Shown here: positions 44,100-55,565 of the stretch, piece after piece
Position numbering within the stretch: the first letter of the stretch is position 1
Layout: each line of letters opens with the position of its first letter
DNA from: Simmondsia chinensis
Lineage: Eukaryota > Streptophyta > Magnoliopsida > Caryophyllales > Simmondsiaceae
DNA length: 64,000 nucleotides
Assembly: GCA_018398585.1 (NCBI GenBank)
Contig: JAGTTD010000005.1
Location: 8,115,355 to 8,179,354, forward strand
Reading direction: 5' to 3'
The notes under the pieces: model-generated
Database searches by the model: none
What the model saw: the letters and a program-made list of their open reading frames with translations, nothing else
Told to the model about the DNA's origin: nothing
Made by a program: the position numbers and the translations under genes

Positions 44100-46170
44100 A
44101 AGTTGGTCTGTGATTGAACATGATTAAAATTACAGGTGAAGAAATTGTGCATGCCTAATTATTAGAAGAATACTCCAAAGCCAATGAGGATGTCATGAAA
44201 TATGTAAAAGGCTTACTAGTAATGAACTAAAGTCAATCCTTAATCACACCTAGAAATTGGCAGACATTCTTGAAGGGTGTAAGCCATGTATAAGTTTAAG
44301 GCAAGACTAGTAGCAAAAAGAAACACTCATGAAAGGAGGATTGATTAACTTGACTTCTTCTTACCTTAAGATAAAAACCAGTAGAGTTTTGATAGTTCTT
44401 GCTTTTAGCCATGATCTTGCCGTATATCAAATGGATATCAAATTGTGCATTTAAATAATGATCTTAAGGAAAGGTTTATATGGAACAACCCGAACAGTAT
44501 GTGGTCCTTGGTATAGAAAATAATATTTCGAAGCTTATGCATTCCTAATATGATCTTAAATAAGCTCATAGAATGGCATGAAATCTGATATATCATTGAT
44601 CAGAAATGGATTTACTTGTAATAGTAGTGATGCCTGTACTCTGTTTGGGTCAAAATGATGCATGTTCTCTAATTATAATGAGAATGGCTATGCGATTCTT
44701 TATTTATATGAGTTTAAATGTTCTGTATGCAACAAATGTTTTTTAATTTCATGCCTTCACATAAAAGACTTTGGTAAAGCTTATGTGCAAAGACCACTAG
44801 AACACTAAGGATTTTCACTTTTGATTATGTGGAGATAAATACTTAAAGAGATTGGTTATCAAGACTCCATGTGACCCTAGTGTTCATCTATAGAGATGCA
44901 AAATATATTATTTATCACCTGCTTATATGCTAAAATGTTTGATAGAGTATTGTTTTTAATGAACCAAACTTGTCCTGATATAATATAAGTCATTAGTAGA
45001 CCTAGTTAATATACCTATGATCCATAAGCATCGAACGGCTCTGGTTTAACTGTTGAGATACTCGTGAAGTACCATGAATTGGGGTTTATGTTGTAGTGGA
45101 CTCTTTATGTGTTAAGGATATGTTATGATGCCACTTGTGTGTCTGATATTAATGAAAATTATTCTACTATTGACAATGAGTTTGGGCGCCTATTAGTAGT
45201 GTTGAAACTTGGGATCCTCTCTTAAGCATGCACTGCTAAATGGACCTCAGATTCTGGGTTTATTGTTTATAAATGGCAGGTAAAAGTTAAATGGCTTAGG
45301 AATGTAGTGGAAGACATTCCATAGTGGGGTTTTTTATGCCCAGGAGCATATGTGATATATTGTTTGAGTATAATCTTTCTGAACATTATGATTTCATAAA
45401 TGTTCACATTTACTACTAGCTTAAGTGAATTGATTATGGTTGAAATATCTTTTTGGTGATTGTCCCAAGTCAATGTGGAGAGCCTGATGACACTAACACT
45501 TAGGCTCGAAAGCCCCGTGAAGCCCCGTGACTATGTGGATTGCCTTAGTTTGAATTGTAAAAGGCACTTTGTAGATTATGGTTTTCTGTAACCTAAATTG
45601 CTGGTGGTCTGGTTGATTTGAAATGATAACGTTTCACTATTGTGATGGTATGTGAAAAGAAAAATTTGTGGTACATATACGAATATTGTGCATACTTGAA
45701 GTGAAGATGTGATTTTATTGACGTAATGTATGCTCCACTATTGTGTTGCACTCCCTATTGTTGAAATTGACAAGTGATGGAGCTGGTTGTTTAATTACTC
45801 ATTGCAGATACCTCAATGTGGGGGTGAGAGCAACTCGTCATTAATGTTGGCAGTTGTCGACCTCAAGTACAACTATATTCTAATACAGTGCTTAAATGCC
45901 AATTATGAAGGTTAAGCGTGAAGCTCTAAACCTAACCAATAGTTCACAACCGGATGGTGTGGGCACTACACACTTGATGGGCTTGGCAAGAGGAGACACA
46001 TCTGTCTCAGGCATAAGATCGAAAAGGATCTTCTGTAAATTGGAGTGATATCACTAGACTATGTAAGGTCTGGAAAGAATCTCGTAGATTCATTGACAAA
46101 GGCCTATGTCATAAAATGTTGTGGAAATATCGAGGGGGATGAGACTTAAGTCTATGTATGAATAAACTGT
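44100..46170 (+). pseudogene. Copia E: highly decayed reverse transcriptase and RNase H
   Basis: There is no long open frame, but short peptide matches appear in copia order. FKARLVAK-like sequence lies near 44300, AVYQM-type near 44410-44430 and YMEQPEQYVVLGIEN-like near 44470-44520. A WLRNVVEDIP stretch from RNase H lies near 45290-45320, and GMRLKSM at the RNase H end near 46135-46160. Copia 3' UTR-like sequence (cacacttgatgggatccacc at 46416-46435) follows. The element is older than the others, judging by the density of stops. Confidence 0.6.
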
Positions 46171-46760
46171 GATATATCCAATATGATTTTTAACAGGTTC
46201 AATGTGAGAAATCACAGTTTAATTCAAGGAGTGCACTGTAATTTATTATTCCCTCCCTATGATGTCAACAGTGCTAGGATGTGTCCATAGCCATATATAT
46301 GATGGTGTTAGTAAGCTCGCAGTTGATGGATACCATTGATATGTTATAAGGTAGTGAGATTAAGCTTTAGCTCTTAATGAACCCATAGACATATGTTTGG
46401 TGGTGTGTGGTAACACACACTTGATGGGATCCACCTATGTAGTTGGGGGAGTGTGGCCGCTCCCTATGAAAGTCGAAGACTTGCCTTCTAGAGAAACTAT
46501 GAAAATCCAAGATGGGCACATGGCCGATAAACGCGCCAAGCCGCAGAAGTTTCCGTGATTATGAACTTGGTTCATGTCCAAGTAGCAGACTATACAACCA
46601 CTTTTAAGGTTCAAAATGAAAGTCATCTTGCAAGCTGTTGGTTCTAAACATGGGTTACACTAGGTGAAGATTCAAGTCAAAAGACATCGGCAATTAAACA
46701 CTAAGTTCATTTTGCCCAAATTCATTTCTATTTTCTGACTTATGTCTTTTTGTAAGGGAT

Positions 46761-47582
46761 TGTTGGAAAAAGATACAAGTTAAAGTTTTTCTAAACCACT
46801 TTTTCTCATTACCCTTTTTCAAAGCTTTAGCTTATTTGGACAACCACCCAAAGAAATTTCACCATAAATTTAGTAGTGCAAGTTAGTCGCTTGAGTTAAG
46901 ATAAATGTGAGAAGCAATGGGACCATACACTCATGTGTGGATGGCCGAACTCGTGCGAGGGTTTGGGAGAGGGTGAGTCTTTTCCTATTTTTGTTCTTAG
47001 AAAATGTTGTGCCAAAGAATTAATGTTTAAGCCCTTGCCAAAGCACTCCACTAAATTCCTATTGAGTTTAGTCTCCTTCACACCTCTTCATGGCATTGTT
47101 GGTTGGGAGCTGCATTTGGCTTTTAGTGACTTGTGGGAAGTAATGACACCCCTTCATAAAGGGTCACTTCCATCCCTATTTAAGCAATGTTTTGATTAAG
47201 GATAAAATCATCCAAGAAAATACTTTTCAATTCCCTCTTTACTCCACATCCTAAAAGTCTTAGGGCAAAGGTTCACTTGGCATTCCAAACCGTCAACTAA
47301 CGAGTGCACTTTAAGAGTCGGATCGTATTAATCATGGAGGACAGCCACCAACGATACGGTGTGCACCCGAGCAGCAGTGAAATCATCTTTTGAGACAATG
47401 GTATTTCTACCATGACGCGGTATCATCGTTCACCTCTCGTAAAGATCTTTCTTGTTCGTTTTCCTTGCTATGATTGATATTTATGTCATATTTGTCTACA
47501 TTTCTCTCTCTTTGATGGGTTTGGGCTCCACCTTCAGTGGCAGTGTCATTTTTTGTATTGCGAGTCTTCTCACTAATTATCA
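46761..47582 (+). mobile_element. Probable copia E 3' LTR
   Basis: TGTTGGAAAAAG follows a purine-rich gtaagggat and the segment ends near ctaattatca. No second copy is present for comparison, so the ends are inferred from position and TG...CA form. Small frames inside show no domain. Confidence 0.35.
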
Positions 47583-47987
47583 AAAAAAGAATTGAATACT
47601 AGAAAATTAGCAGAATATAAGAAGTAGAAATTCCTAAATAATTTCCAACTCATCTAACCCCTCAGTAAGTTCTAATTCCTTTGTTCTAACGTTGTCCCCC
47701 TCAGATGTTTTATTTCTTATATTGACAATCAAACATTTTGAATGTAATTCATGAGAAGTAGAGACAAGAATAAATTTACAAAGAAATGCAACTTATTGTC
47801 GGAAACCCACAATTACAAGGTGATGCAGCACAAATATGAAAATTAGGGAAACAAATGGTTCAATTGCCTTTCTTTAATTTCTTATTCCTAAAACAATTAA
47901 GAAAATGAGAAAAATTATTTAACTTAAATTCTCACAACACGAGAATAGGAGAAAACTTATGATAAAAAATCTAATGAATTTGAATGT
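47583..47987. other. A+T-rich spacer
   Basis: No gene seen. The last nine bases (47979-47987, tttgaatgt) form the left target duplication of the next element. Confidence 0.45.
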
Positions 47988-48545
47988 GAGCCATTACCCA
48001 AAATGGCTCAAAATAAAAAAAATATTACCCAAAATTATATTTTAAAAAATATTTACCCAAATGGCCTCCACATCATCAAATTTGAAAATTTTTTTTTTTA
48101 AAGAAATACCTCCCTCCCTATGGTAGTAATTTTAAAATAATAATTTATATTAAATGTTATATAAGCAAACAACTATTATTACATAACTATAATAATGAGT
48201 AAATTAAAAAAATTATGTATAAATAATATTATTTAATATTTAACAAACAACTTAATTTAAATCTTTTATTATAAATTACATATATAATTTAACTAAAACA
48301 CATGTTATAAAGCTAAATATAACATGATAATAAAAATATAAATAATATATTTAATTTAATTAATAATTTATTAAAAATTAAATAAAAATTTAAAAAGGTT
48401 TAAAGTGTCAAGTACCACAAAACACAAAAAAAAAATTAAAATTTTAAAATTGATGACGTGGAGGCCATTTGGAGAAATATTTTTTAAAATGGGCTATTTT
48501 GTGTAATAGTTTTTTTTTATTTTGGGCCATTTTGGGCAACGGCTC
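47988..48545. mobile_element. MULE-type MITE with about 95-bp terminal inverted repeats
   Basis: The left end gagccattacccaaaatggc matches the reverse complement of the right end ggccattttgggcaacggctc. Similarity extends inward through the ggcctccac/gtggaggcc boxes for about 95 bp. Nine-base flanks tttgaatgt (47979-47987) and tttcaatgt (48546-48554) differ at one base, the duplication length typical of Mutator elements. There is no coding capacity. The inner 350 bp is A+T-rich. Confidence 0.85.
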
Positions 48546-48554
48546 TTTCAATGT

Positions 48555-49591
48555 TAAATTTTTTTTTTTTTTTTTTTGGGTCAAATAAAACACCTAACCA
48601 AACATCTCTTTAAATAGAGGAGCGTTCCTACCTAGATTCAAACTAATACAAATTTTTAAATTAAATCCCTATCTAAAGATCGGTGGTGAAGATTAGCTAT
48701 CTGTGTGCTTATCAAGTAATCCGAGTGGTCATCCTAAAATAAAAGACTAAAATTAAAAGGGATAAATTCAAAATTACTAATAACTATCTACTATTTATCC
48801 TACTAGACGTCAACCTCTTCCATCCGCTTCTTCTAGAGAACTACCAACTCGCCAAGCTAGCATCTCGCCTACTCCAACCCACCAATCTTCCCATCTTGCC
48901 AACGCCAACTTGCCTAGACCTGTCTGATCCATAAACTGTCAAAAGTGCGGCTACATCATATTCTAGAGAATTCGTCATTGAATTTGCCAGCGCATCGCTT
49001 GGGTTATTCTTGCTAAGTTATGTCCCTGCCTGCCCGCTTCCATCTCGCCAAGCTCCAACTTGCCAAGCTCGTCCACATGTGGACCGTGGACTCGACTCGC
49101 CAAGATGCGAGCTGCATCACAAGGCCTATAATTCCAAAAGGAAGGCAAATATATATCCCTAATTTATGTATATTATATAATAATACAATAAAATATAGTT
49201 AGATTATTAACAATAGAACTAAAATTTAATTCATATCAAAGTAGATTCTTTGTATGTCGGATAGGGTTTCTTTTAAATTAAAAAACAATTAAAATTTACT
49301 TGTGATTTCAATAAGTAACTTAATTCCATAATTTTTTAGTGTCACACCTAAACTTTCCAAAATTTTTCAATATCACATGATAAATATGATACCTTTTTGC
49401 TATCAGAAATGTGATGTCGTTAACATTCATTAGTTTTCTCATTTAGATGATAATCCATTTTGATTCTTTTCAAACTTTTTGATATAATTTTTAAAATCTC
49501 AGGTTGGCCTAGTAATTTCGTTATAGTTTATATTTTATGAAGAGAACATCTTTTTGGAAAGTCGGTACTTAAGGTGGCTATGTCCAATATT

Positions 49592-49594
<3 letters not shown>
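48555..49594. other. Spacer with a ctcgccaagct-rich island
   Basis: Between about 48810 and 49130 phrases such as aactcgccaagct and atctcgcc recur irregularly in an otherwise A+T-rich region. This may be a decayed LTR. No frame with a domain was found. Confidence 0.4.

Positions 49595-49637
<43 letters not shown>
49595..49637. repeat. Poly(T) tract
   Basis: An uninterrupted run of about 43 T. It could be an old minus-strand poly(A) tail, but no retroposed body adjoins it convincingly. Confidence 0.85.
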
Positions 49638-49638
<1 letters not shown>

Positions 49639-49679
49639 TTGATAGCTTCACTATGCTTTTATTTACTTGGCTCATGAAT

Positions 49680-50060
49680 CCTAAATAGGTGAGTCGATCG
49701 CTAAAGCTCAACTCATTTTCATCTTGGTTTAAATCATGTTTGAGCTCAGTGTCTCATTAGCTTACTAAGTCAAGTTTGATGAACATCTTGTGTTCGAAAT
49801 TGATTACAATTCATTCATGTTACGTATGGGATCTCAATAAGCTTAACGTCAAGTTGGAGCAAGGGGGATACTAAGCTTGCGAATGTTTGTGAACAGTTTG
49901 ACAGGGGCTCATTAAAGGATCTTTGCAGGATTGTTAAACATTTGCTAAAGGCTTGTCAACGGCTAGTATTATAGCTTGAGAAATGGTTCAGTAATGGCTT
50001 GATCAGGCTAATGACTCGAGTCGGGTCGAGTGTTGAACAAACTAAAAATTTTATGGAACT
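49680..50060. mobile_element. Degenerate relative of the agctcg-rich MITE at 58769
   Basis: Shared phrases in the same order include gtgttcgaaat, aataagctta, gagcaaggggg, gcttgcgaatgtttgtgaac and agtttgacaggggctc, comparable to 58800-58960. The ends are lost. Confidence 0.55.
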
Positions 50061-50321
50061 GAGCTCGAACAACATAATAAGACATAATATACAGGGCTAA
50101 TCAGTAGTAATGTTAAAACATGGTAATATGAACCATTAAAATATAGGGAAATGACCACTTAGGTTGCCTGACATTTCAATATATACAATAAAGGACTTCA
50201 AGTTCAAAATATTTTGTTACTTAGATGCCCTGAAGTTTTAAAATTTTACAAATTGGGTACTCTTTTGTCCAAATTGGAACAAAAATTTGATAAAATGGCA
50301 GTATTTTTATTAGAAATAACA

Positions 50322-50322
50322 T

Positions 50323-50401
<79 letters not shown>

Positions 50402-50418
50402 ATCATCATCATCATCAT
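50322..50418. repeat. (AAT)n(ATT)n palindromic microsatellite with (ATC)n end
   Basis: A run of AAT units (50324-50361) passes directly into ATT units (to about 50401) and then ATC units. The first two runs are reverse complements, so single strands can form a perfect hairpin. Confidence 0.92.
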
Positions 50419-50424
50419 ATATAT

Positions 50425-51110
50425 AGGACACAATTCTTATAAGTGGTGGAGAGGGAGCGAATCTTGGTCATTGATTGTAATGGACGGTCAATATTCACCC
50501 TTTTTTATGGGGGTCAAAAAATTAAAAAATTATCCCTCCAACCCTTTCTCTCTCTCTCACTCCCATCATCCGCTGCTGCCACCCATCCACCTATACCCGT
50601 CCACCTTTCCGCCACCTCTGTCCATCCACCTTGTCGCCCCTCCTTTTTCTCTCTCTTACAATACCCCTTTCTTTCTCCCCCTATTCCATCACCCTCGCGG
50701 CTCCCCTTTTTCCTCACTCTTTCAATAACCCTTCACCTGTGCCACCCGCCTTCAATGCCCCTCCTTCTCTCTCTCTTCCAATGCTCCTTTCTCTCCTCCC
50801 ATAACTCTTCACCCTCTGCCACTTGCTGCATAGCTGCAACAGTGGGGGGTGAAGGGATATAGGGCGGGAGAGAAAAGGGAATTAGAAGAGATAAGAAAAA
50901 GAGGGGTAGTGGCAATGGTGGCCAACGGTGGTGGGTTGCAGTGGCGGGATGAGTGAGAGAGAAAGAAAGGGTTGTGGGGGAGGGAGTGAAGGGGGAGGTG
51001 GATTCGGAAGAATTTTTTTTGGTACCCCATTAAAAAGGGGTCAATCTTAGGTATTTATTGCAATAGACGTCCAACATTCGCTCCTCTCACCCTCTCATAA
51101 TTATTGTTAT
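50425..51110. mobile_element. Foldback element of about 690 bp
   Basis: The left end (gagagggagcgaatcttggtc, then tggacggtcaatattc, then a C/T-rich stretch) is mirrored by the right end (G/A-rich stretch, then ggggtcaatcttagg, tagacgtccaacattcgctcc, tcaccctctc). The long pyrimidine half and purine half are complementary. The frames inside are low-complexity and not genes. A solo right end recurs at 51478-51595. Confidence 0.75.
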
Positions 51111-51111
51111 A

Positions 51112-51114
51112 GCT

Positions 51115-51174
<60 letters not shown>
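51112..51174. repeat. (TA)n microsatellite
   Basis: It starts as catacatacata and becomes a pure TA run, directly left of an RTE tail fragment. Confidence 0.9.
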
Positions 51175-51175
<1 letters not shown>

Positions 51176-51176
<1 letters not shown>

Positions 51177-51345
51177 TGCTGCCATGTTACTTGCTCTATG
51201 CTGCGGACCAGCTTCTCAAGTTGGGGGTCCTCGGAAACAGCCTCTCTTCAGGGTAGCCCCCTTCATACATCTACCCCCCCAAACCCTACTTTTGCGGGAG
51301 CCCTTGCAGGCACTGGGTTTGTTATTGTTGTTGTATATGTATATG
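51176..51345 (+). mobile_element. RTE/Au-type 3' end fragment
   Basis: It contains ggaccagcttctcaagttgg, ggaaacagcctctcttcagg, a C run and cactgggtttgttattgttg, matching the 3' end of the LINE at 3000-3162. It is flanked on both sides by TA/TG microsatellite. Confidence 0.82.
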
Positions 51346-51477
51346 TATGTATATATATATGTACACTCACACAATTAAAATCTAGAAGGAAAAAGAACAA
51401 CACATGCCAACAGAATCAAACTAAGATGTTCCAAAAAAAAAAAGAACAAAATAAGAAAGTGCATGCTAAAACATGTA

Positions 51478-51595
51478 AGGGGGAGGTGGGAAGAGTTTTT
51501 TTTGGTACTCTATTAAAAAGGGGGTCAATGTTAGGTGTTTATTGCAATGGACGGTCAAGATTCGCTCCTTTCACCCTCTTAAAAGAATTGTGATA
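51478..51595. mobile_element. Solo right end of the foldback family at 50425
   Basis: The bases gggggaggtgggaagagttt through tcaccctct align with 50990-51102. There is no left end nearby. Confidence 0.7.
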
Positions 51596-51609
51596 TATAT
51601 ATATATATA

Positions 51610-51651
<42 letters not shown>

Positions 51652-51652
51652 A
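51592..51652. repeat. (TA)n(AC)n microsatellite
   Basis: TA units change to AC units within one tract. It marks the left limit of the A/B array. Confidence 0.9.
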
Positions 51653-51734
51653 ATAAAATGTAAAAGGAAAAAGAACAACGCATGCCAACAAAATCAAACT
51701 AAGGTGTTAAAAAAAAAAGAACAAAACAAGAAAG

Positions 51735-52084
51735 CGTTCGCTAAAACGTGCAAGCTAACCCCCCCTCTAGCCACAAGAAAAAATCAGTAATCTTAAAAAC
51801 ATGGTAATTTTTTTGACTTTGCTTAAAAAAATGATTATAGGGCAATGTAGACCCAATCTGTCGTTTCTGAGAGAGGCCATGGCTATGGAGACCGCCACCT
51901 TGGGGGACGCCAACATTGGCGGCAGCCTTGTGCCCCAGCCTATGCAAGAAGATAATGCCCATGAACCCAAATTAATGGAGAGGAGCGGGACCCCCACATG
52001 CCAGTGCTTAAAGAGTTCGCTACTGAACTCACCCCCTTTCCTGACGCCGGCGGCAGCCCCGCGCCCCACCCAATAAAGGAACGT
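51735..52084 (+). repeat. Array unit A1
   Basis: It begins near caagctaacccccc and keeps a reading frame (51801-52076) starting in LLKKMIIGQCRPNLSFLREA. The frame then diverges from other A units into the Pro/Ala-rich DAGGSP-type phrase that characterises B units. A1 therefore looks like an A-B hybrid or the undivided ancestor. No known domain. Confidence 0.6.
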
Positions 52085-52640
52085 GCTGCCGAAGAACCGG
52101 TGCATTTGCAAAGGGAATTAGTTGAAGAAGACTGGATCCCGACATGCCAATGCTAGAGGAGGTACCTACGGGGTCATTAATTGAAGAGGAGGCTATGCAA
52201 AAATGGGAAGTTTAGGGTATACCCAATCGAAATCTTCCCCTGCCAGAGAAGCCGCAGGCAGTGGTAGCTCAAGCGAAAGAAGCCGCCACCCCACCCTAGC
52301 ATAGGCTGCATTGGACCGTATACGAGCACCAGTAGGTCTCTTAAAATGTTCTTCATCCTTTTAATTCCTGGATTTCTTGTGTTTAGAGTAGTTAACTAAT
52401 TATTTGTCTTTTATTTGTTACCGACTTTTCCTTATGGGGATGGACGAGTATGGACAACTCTGGGGAGACATTGATGACCATTTAGTCCGAATGAAGAACT
52501 CGAGTGAAGTGTATAACCACGGCAAGAGTTACCTTTGTAATACCCAGTCTAATTAAATTGGGTAGGGATTATAATATAATTAGAACTCACCATTATTTCG
52601 ATTGGGCTATAAATAAAATAACATGCCCATTTTATTGAGA
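51985..52640 (+). repeat. Array unit B1
   Basis: Conceptual frames contain PFPDAGGSPAPHPIKERAAE and LEEVPTGSLIEEEA, then stops. A small frame, MGMDEYGQLWGDIDDHLVR (from 52434), follows, and then the shared tail. Related phrases recur in B2 and B3, so B was once a contiguous sequence rather than random DNA. Confidence 0.55.
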
Positions 52641-52652
52641 TGTGTGTATGTC

Positions 52653-52656
<4 letters not shown>

Positions 52657-52736
<80 letters not shown>

Positions 52737-52775
52737 TGTATGTATGTATATATGTATGTATGTATGTATGTATAA
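52657..52775. repeat. (CT)n(TA)n(TGTA)n compound microsatellite
   Basis: Three simple repeats follow each other after the shared tail of unit B1. The long minus-strand frames across it are repeat artefacts. Confidence 0.92.
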
Positions 52776-52829
52776 GAAAATAAAATAAAAAAAGGGAAAG
52801 AAAAACCGTCAAACCCTCCCCTCCCCACC

Positions 52830-53445
52830 CCCATGCTAGTGCTTGAGGAGGTGGCTACCGAGCCCGCCCCCTTCCATGATGCCGGCGGTAGGCCTGCGCC
52901 CCACCCAATAGAAGAACATGCTGTCGAAGAACCTATGCTTCGGCAACGGGAATTAGTGGAATAGGAGCTGGACCCTGTCATGCCAGTGCTCGAGGAGGTA
53001 TCTATGGAGCCATTAATTGAAGAGAAGGCTATGCACGAACAAGAAGTTTTAGGGTATACCCGACTGAAATCTTCCCCTACCAGAGGAGCCACCACCCCAC
53101 CCCAGTATAGGCCGCGTTGGACCGTATGCGAGCACTAGTAGGTTTCTTAACATGTGCTTCATTTTCTTAATTACTTGATTTCTTGTGTTTAGAGTAGTTA
53201 ACTAATTGGTTTGTCTTTTTGTTCACAAACTTTTTCTCATGGAGATGGAAGAGTATGGACAATGCTAGGAAGACCATGCTAACCATTTAGTCCGAACGAA
53301 GAGCTCAAGCAAAATATATAACCACAGCAAGAGTTACTTTTCTAATACCAAGTCTAATTAAATTGATTAGGTATTATAATACAGTTAGAACATACTATTA
53401 TTTCGATCGGACTATAAATAAAATAGCGTGCCAATTTTATTGAGA
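52830..53445 (+). repeat. Array unit B2
   Basis: It opens with VLEEVATEPAPFHDAGG in one frame, then LRQRELVE, LEEVSMEPLIEEKA and LKSSPTRGATTPPQYRPRWT before a stop near 53137. The shared tail ends the unit. No A part precedes it. Confidence 0.6.
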
Positions 53446-53452
53446 TGTGTAC

Positions 53453-53513
<61 letters not shown>

Positions 53514-53520
53514 CATATAT
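53446..53520. repeat. (TA)n microsatellite
   Basis: It follows the shared tail of B2; both strands show artefactual frames. Confidence 0.9.
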
Positions 53521-53554
53521 AAATTAACACAAAACAAGAATGCACGCATTAAAA

Positions 53555-54150
53555 CATGCAAGCTAAACACTTCCCCCCACTCGACGACCCAGGAAAAAAT
53601 GAGTAATTTTGAAAATGTGGTAATTTCTTTTGACCTTACTTAAAAACGCGATTATAGGGCAATTTAGGCCTAACTTGCTATTTCTGGGAGAGGAGGCGGC
53701 TACAGACCCCGCCACCTTGGTTGACGTAGGCGCCATTGATATAAATCCAAAAAAACATAAATGTGCCCATGATATAACTACTATTAATACAGAGGTTATA
53801 GATAAGGCCTTAAAAAAAGGCTTCATCATTATGAAAACAAATAACAAGTTCAAAGAAAAAGCACAACAGCAGGCGCAAATGCACAGTGCACTTGCACAGG
53901 AGCAGGCTCCAGCACATAGGGTACGGGCACTGGCATCGGAGCAGGCCCATGTGCACGACACAACCGCACAGGAGTAGTAGGGCACTTGTTCTGGATGAGA
54001 AGCAGCCACAAAAATAAGATTCTTTGGATTTTCTTGTTATGCATTATATGTGAGTTAGGTTTTTTAATGTAGTTATAATGGGTAGATATTACGATACAAT
54101 TAGAACTCACTATTATTTCGATTAAGATATAAACAAAATAAAATTGAGAT
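53555..54150 (+). repeat. Array unit A2
   Basis: It runs from aacatgcaagctaa to the shared tail (about 54060-54145). It contains the longest single A-frame, listed separately. Confidence 0.7.
53630..53977 (+). CDS. Hypothetical frame in array unit A2
   Basis: The frame is 115 codons. The N-terminal half (LLKNAIIGQFRPNLLFLGEE, then DPATLVDVGAIDIN and HDITTINTEVIDKAL) is followed by a Lys-rich stretch and an Ala/Gln/Pro/His-rich C-terminus with repeated QEQAPAHRV-like phrases. The same peptide order is readable in A3, A5, A6 and, with interruptions, A4, A7 and A8. That is more than chance for an unselected frame but may simply reflect recent common origin. The first Met is not clearly a start: the conserved reading extends upstream in other units. 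I recognise no domain, and there is no nearby promoter evidence. It could be part of an unknown element protein. Confidence 0.25.
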   Translation: MTLLKNAIIGQFRPNLLFLGEEAATDPATLVDVGAIDINPKKHKCAHDITTINTEVIDKALKKGFIIMKTNNKFKEKAQQQAQMHSALAQEQAPAHRVRALASEQAHVHDTTAQE

Positions 54151-54164
54151 GTGTGTACATATAA

Positions 54165-54828
54165 GAGAAGAAATTAAAGAAAGGGAAACAAAAACCCACA
54201 AACCCTCCCCTCCCCCCTTGCCAGTGCTTGAGCAGGTGGCTACTGAGCTCGCCCCCTTCCATGATGCTGGCGGTAGCCCTGCACCACACCCAATAGAAGA
54301 CCGTGCTGCCGAAGAACCCTTGCTTCTGCAATGAGAATTAGGGGAAGAGGAGTTGAACCCCGAGATACTAATGCTAGAGGAGGTATCTATGGGGCTATTA
54401 ATTGAAGAGAAGGCAATAATCGAAAGGGACATTTAGGGCATACCCAATAGAAATATTCTCCTGCCAGAGGAGCCGCCACCCCACTCTAGCGTAGGCCGCA
54501 TTGGACCGTATGCAAGCACCAGTAGGTTTCATAACATGTTCTTCATTTCCTTAATCACTTGATTTCTTGTGTTTAAAGTAGTTAACTAATTGGTTTGTCT
54601 TTTTTTTATAGACTTTTTCACATGGGGATAAAGGAATATGGACAACGCTGGGGAGACCTTGCTCGCCATTTAGTCCCAATAAAGAGCTCGAGCAAAGTGT
54701 ATAACCACAGCCAAAGTTACCTTTCTAATACCCAATCTAATTAAATTGGGTAGGTATTATGATACAATTAGAACTCACTATTATTTCAACTAGGCTATAA
54801 ATAAAATAACGTGCCAATTTTATTGAAA
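54165..54828 (+). repeat. Array unit B3
   Basis: It contains LEQVATELAPFHDAGGSPAP and HPIEDRAAEEPLLLQ, then stops, and a decayed version of the small frame seen in B1 (near 54623-54720). It ends in the shared tail. Confidence 0.6.

Positions 54829-54872
<44 letters not shown>
54829..54872. repeat. (TA)n microsatellite
   Basis: TA run after the shared tail of B3. Confidence 0.9.
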
Positions 54873-54873
<1 letters not shown>

Positions 54874-55563
54874 CGCTAACAGAAACATGTTAAGGTGTTC
54901 AAAAAGAAATAGAAACAAAACAAGAACGTGCGCGTTAAAACATGCAAGCTAACTCCCTTCCCCGGGCGACCCCCACAAAAAATGGGTAATCTTGAAAAAT
55001 GTGGTAATTTTCTTTTGACTTGGCATAAAAACGTGATTATAGGGCGATTTAGACTCAACTTGCCATTTCTGGGAGAGGCAGCATTACAGAGCCCACCATC
55101 TTGGTTGACGATGACGCTATTGCTATAAATTTAAAAAAACATAGAAGTATCCATAATATAGCCACTGTTGATGTAGAAGTTATAGATGAGGCCTTCAAAG
55201 AAGGCCTCATCATCTGCAAACAAATACCAAGTTGAAAGAGAAAGCGCAATAGCAAGTGTAAGCGCACAAAGCACCTGCACTGGAGGAGGCCCCAGCGCAC
55301 AGGGCACTGGCACAGGCACCAGAGCAGGCCCTAGTGCATGACGCAGTGGCACAAGAGCAGGCCCAAGCGCATAGGGCTCCCGTGCAGGATGAGTGCAGCC
55401 ACAAGATTAAGATTATTTGGATTTTCCTGCTATGAATTGTATGTAAGTTAGTTCTTTGAATGTAGTTATAATTGGTAGATATTATTATACAATTAGAACT
55501 CACTATTATTTAAACAGGCTTATAAATAAAGTAACATGCCAATTTTATTGAGATGTGTGTGTG
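54873..55563 (+). repeat. Array unit A3
   Basis: The left part has the gctaacagaaacatgttaag and acgtgcgcgttaaaacatgc phrases that open most A units. The conserved frame (HKNVIIGRFRLNLPFLGEAA) breaks soon after. The GCACC/GCGCA-rich part is at 55260-55380, and the shared tail at 55450-55550. Confidence 0.7.
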
Positions 55564-55565
55564 TA

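Noticed and set aside
46896..47199. Overlapping opposite frames in the probable copia E LTR
   Set aside because: No domain, no codon evidence, and placed within LTR-like sequence.
49595..49637. Poly(T) as the tail of a processed pseudogene on the minus strand
   Set aside because: No cDNA-like body or target duplication is visible next to it.
50221..50433. Frames encoding poly-Ile, poly-Asn or poly-Tyr
   Set aside because: They are translations of the AAT/ATT microsatellite, not genes.
50443..51030. Pro/Ser/Leu-rich frames on both strands
   Set aside because: They are low-complexity translations of the pyrimidine and purine arms of a foldback element.
52549..53545. Minus-strand frames with Arg-Glu, Ile-Tyr and Tyr-Ile-His-Thr repeats
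   Set aside because: They span CT, TA and TGTA microsatellites and carry no other motif.
53563..54009. Cys/Ala-rich minus-strand frame in array unit A2
   Set aside because: It is the complement of the Ala/Gln/Pro-rich plus-strand frame. Similar shadows occur in other A units, and the plus frame is the one conserved in peptide order.
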